NCBI GenBank assembly: GCA_016617855.1 | Contig: JAECUM010001810.1 | Span: 62,001-126,000 of the forward strand | From: Megalonaias nervosa | Taxonomy: Eukaryota; Mollusca; Bivalvia; Unionida; Unionidae | Direction: 5' to 3' | DNA: 64,000 nt | Part shown: one piece after another, positions 61,211 through 64,000 of the stretch | How positions within the stretch are numbered: the stretch's first letter is position 1 | How the letters are laid out: every line of letters starts with the position of its first letter | The notes under the pieces: generated by a model | What the model saw: the letters and a program-made list of their open reading frames with translations, nothing else | What the model was told of the DNA's origin: nothing | The model's database searches: none | Made by a program: the position numbers and the translations under genes

Positions 61211-61711
61211 CTATCTATGGAATGAACTCCCAAACATTATTAAAACATATAACTATTTCCTATAGGAGCTGAGAGCATATTAATTAATAAACTTTCTACT
61301 TTACGAGTTGTATACATTTAGTAAATTAGTTTATGAAATCCAATTTCATAATTTTTCACAATAACATGTATGCTGCCTTTTCCTGTATGTATGTCATGAC
61401 ATACCATGAATTCTTTCAACATGTCTGTAATTAGTGTTCCAAGTGTCAACACATTTCACACTGGTACCATAATTTTGGTCATGTTTTAGGATCTTTCCCT
61501 GTCCTTCATGAACTTAGCCCCTAGGTCATAACATAAGAAACTATTGAGATTCCCTCTCTGTAACCTTATATACACTCACTCTGTATGAAAAGAAATATGT
61601 ATCCATGCTAATGGTATTGACCCCAAGGTCCATCTGTACCCTTAGGGGCCCATCTCCTTTGTCATAACTTGGAAACTAGTGACCCCTGTCTTATAATCTT
61701 ATGTACACTAC

Positions 61712-61745
61712 ATGTATGTATGTATGTATGTATGTATGTATGTAT

Positions 61746-61797
<52 letters not shown>

Positions 61798-61798
61798 A

Positions 61799-61867
<69 letters not shown>
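61712..61867. repeat. (ATGT)n(TA)n microsatellite
   Basis: About 9 TGTA tetramers followed by two long TA tracts. Confidence 0.95.
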
Positions 61868-61869
<2 letters not shown>

Positions 61870-62089
61870 GGCCAAGGGATTAAATAGTTGATTAAATATT
61901 CAACTTTAACAAATATTGATAGTTGAAGATGGAAAACGTTTATGATACTGTGTCACTCTTTCACTGGGCATGCTATGCTATCCTCAAGTGTGTTTGATAT
62001 TCTCCTTTGTTATGGTAAAATAAGAGAAATATTTTTATCATTATTATCTGTATGATAACCTCATTTATCATATCTTATTATATCTTCAG

Positions 62090-62787
62090 GCATGACTTGG
62101 ATCTGCAGCAAGATAAATCTGTTTAGAGTTTTAGATCAAATGAGGGACCTCTACCCAACCGAGTTCAACTTTTACCCCCGCACATGGTATCTTCCAGACC
62201 AACTTCATCAATTCGCCTGTGATATGCGCGGTATGATGGAGAAGAAAAAATCCAGATCTACATTCATTGTAAAACCCGATGAGGGATCACAGGGTGAAGG
62301 AATTTACCTAATTAGGGACCCTCTAGAATATATATGTAATACAGGTAGAAATCACGTAGCTCAAGAGTACCTCACTGATGTTCTTCTCATTGATAAGTTC
62401 AAGTTTGATCTGCGTGTTTATGTAGTTCTGACAAGCTTAGATCCCCTCCAGTTTTATATTTGTGGACAAGGGCTTGCAAGGTTTTCTACAGTTCCATATG
62501 AAAATCCAACCAACAAAAATATCCATGAAGTTTTCATGCATTTGACTAATTATTCATTGAACAAGAAAAGTAGTACATTCAATAAGTCAGAAAAAGAAGA
62601 TGAAGGAAGTAAAAGAACATTAACAAGTGTTATGGCCCGACTTGCCAGAATGGGATTTGACACAGATCGTTTATGGAGGACAATAGAGAGGTTGGTGTGT
62701 AAAACTGTGATAGCCATATTACCAGATCTGAAGATAGAATACCAGACCACCCTTCCACCTGGCAAACCAGGGCCATCATGTTTCCAG
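62090..62787 (+). CDS. TTLL11-like gene, exon c (ATP-grasp core)
   Basis: 698 bp, from acceptor TATCTTCAG to donor CCAG|GTATGA. Contains the TTL/ATP-grasp core: FNFYPRTWYLP, IVKPDEGSQGEGI (nucleotide-binding Lys and Gly-rich loop), QEYL, KFKFDLRVYVVL, FMHLTNYSLNK and GSKRTL, ending PGKPGPSCFQ. These are the signature blocks of TTLL glutamylases; the end motif and the spacing favour TTLL11. The metal-binding Asp/Glu/Asn triad of the C-terminal part would be in the next exon, beyond or not recognised within this window. Confidence 0.9.
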
Positions 62788-64000
62788 GTATGATCAGACT
62801 TGTTCTAGTAATTAATTTTTTTTTAGCACTATTGGTTAAAGACCAGAGGAGCTTATGCTGTGGCTTGTTGTCCAAAATCCAAAGTCAATTATCTGTCATC
62901 CTATATCTGGCATCTGTTGTCCAGTCATTACCTGAGGGACCCCAAGTAGCTGAGTGGTCTAAAGCGCTCTCCGTTATGGATCACTGCCATCTCACCTCTG
63001 TCTGCATGGGTTCGAGTCTAAGATTCAGCAAATGTGGATATGTGAGAAAGCTTGCCAGTAGCTTCTCGTGGGTCGGTGGTTCTTTCCGCGGATTTCCCGG
63101 TTTCTTCCTCCACCATTAATACTGGCTGCCATGTATAGCCTATCGTGTGCTGAAAAATGGCGTTAAGCCCCACAACAACAACAACAACAACCAGTCATTA
63201 CCTGATGTTGGTTATTGCTCTGAAGCCACACTGTATGGATTGTCATGAAACTTACAGAGATTCATCCTTGGGTCTTGATGATCCTAAATAGAACTGACAT
63301 CAATGAGACAGTCGATTGAAAATCTGGTTTTTCCTTCAGTTAACCACGAAGTAGATATTCAGTGAAATGTATTAGTTTTATTTTCTCTGTTGTTTAGAAC
63401 TAATTTTAAATCATATCCCACAGAAGTTAGTGTCAAAACCTATATACAAGTGGTGCAGTTATTCTTTTTAGTTTTGGTTGAGCCCACATTATTAGAAAGG
63501 GAGGCATAACAAACAGTTTTCGGTCACCACAGTGGCACCATCAACATTTTATGAAGATTTTGGTGCAAGTTTCTGTTTGCAGATATTTTAAATACCCCAT
63601 GGTAGATTCTACTTGATCTGAATTTTTATAAGTTAGGACCACCACATACTCACAAGCCCCTATGATACTAGGGTCAGGGTCACAGTCAGAAAGTAAGGTT
63701 TTTGTTTTAGCTTTATCTTCATTTACATTTCCTAAACTTTTTGATAGATTTTCTGCAGACTTGGAGTGAATCATTATGAAGCTTAGATTATTCATTCTGT
63801 GACATGAGTGCTTGCCCCTTTTTCTTTAATGTCAGGATCATAATGATAGAAAATTTTTGTTATGGTTTTGCTAAAAGTTTTTTCATTTATTTATATTACC
63901 TAAAACACCATGATGGATTTTCTTCAGACTTGTGCAGAATAATTAAGAAGCTATGACAATCCATTATGTAATATGCTTGCTCAACATGATGACCCAGGCC
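62788..64000 (+). other. Intron 3 of the TTLL-like gene (start)
   Basis: No further exon recognised before the window ends. Contains one full-length SINE. Confidence 0.5.
62933..63192 (+). mobile_element. tRNA-derived SINE with CAA tail
   Basis: A-box-like TAGCTGAGTGG, B-box-like GGGTTCGAGTCT, a body with tttcccggtttcttcctcca and a tail gttaagccccacaac followed by CAA repeats. About 260 bp, typical of molluscan SINEs. Confidence 0.8.

Larger units (their letters stand above)
55304..62089 (+). other. Intron 2 of the TTLL-like gene
   Basis: 6.8 kb without a recognised exon. It holds dispersed repeat copies e and f, TA and ATGT/TA microsatellites, a candidate element at 59,100-60,078, a degenerate satellite at 60,080-60,860 and a SINE tail. 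Long frames there come from the repeats. Confidence 0.55.

Noticed and set aside
62940..63020. Functional tRNA-Leu/Ser-like gene.
   Set aside because: Only the A and B boxes are recognisable; it is the head of a SINE with a CAA tail.

Overview
The window is animal nuclear DNA, most likely from a bivalve mollusc or a close lophotrochozoan relative. The evidence is an intron-split tubulin tyrosine ligase-like gene at the right (exons at 51.8-52.05, 55.20-55.30 and 62.09-62.79 kb), tRNA-derived SINEs of the kind common in molluscs, long TA, TC, GT and ATGT microsatellites, and low coding density. The host assignment is an inference from repeat style and one gene, not from a search.

The centre (8,175-40,772) holds two complete but decaying Polinton/Maverick (adintovirus-like) integrated elements lying tail to tail. 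E1 (8,175-24,837) has its capsid block on the + strand. E2 (25,157-40,772) is its diverged relative in the opposite orientation. They are separated by 318 bp of a host tandem repeat. Both carry the same 15 genes: a Q/P-rich protein (A), a pX/pVI-like basic amphipathic protein (B), a major capsid protein (C), an Ala/Gly-rich core-like protein with GxGLxLPG tails (D), an adenovirus-type cysteine protease (E), a fibre with phage-tail-like DAATKKYVDD repeats (F), a two-TM protein (G), a penton-like jelly-roll protein (H), an orphan coiled protein (I), an HNH/NUMOD-type endonuclease (J), a small zinc-ribbon protein (K), a very unusual PolB-SF1 helicase-HNH fusion (L), an rve integrase (M), a zinc-ribbon/phospholipase A2 protein (N) and an A32/FtsK-HerA packaging ATPase (O).

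Between the penton and endonuclease genes each element has a 1-2 kb non-coding cassette. It holds AT-rich minisatellites, short repeats, a large imperfect hairpin and, just beside it, a tRNA-like sequence with A and B boxes. This cassette, together with gene I, has the same window orientation in E1 and E2 although everything around it is reversed. It has therefore been inverted in one lineage. Neither copy looks able to make a full protein set: E1 and E2 carry different single-base indels and stop codons. Fibre, ATPase and HNH endonuclease are open in both copies; most other genes are open in only one; protease, penton and the polymerase fusion are broken in both.

A third, far older relic (E3, about 44.5-46.7 kb, perhaps to 47.5 kb) keeps recognisable pieces of the same polymerase N-terminus and integrase in the same relative order, so this element family has visited the locus more than once. 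The remaining host DNA contains a 240-bp hAT-like MITE with an 8-bp target duplication, a roughly 1.1-kb fold-back element, a perfect 27-bp inverted repeat, a palindromic repeat family dispersed in the TTLL introns, SINEs and degenerate satellites. I saw no other protein-coding gene I can support.
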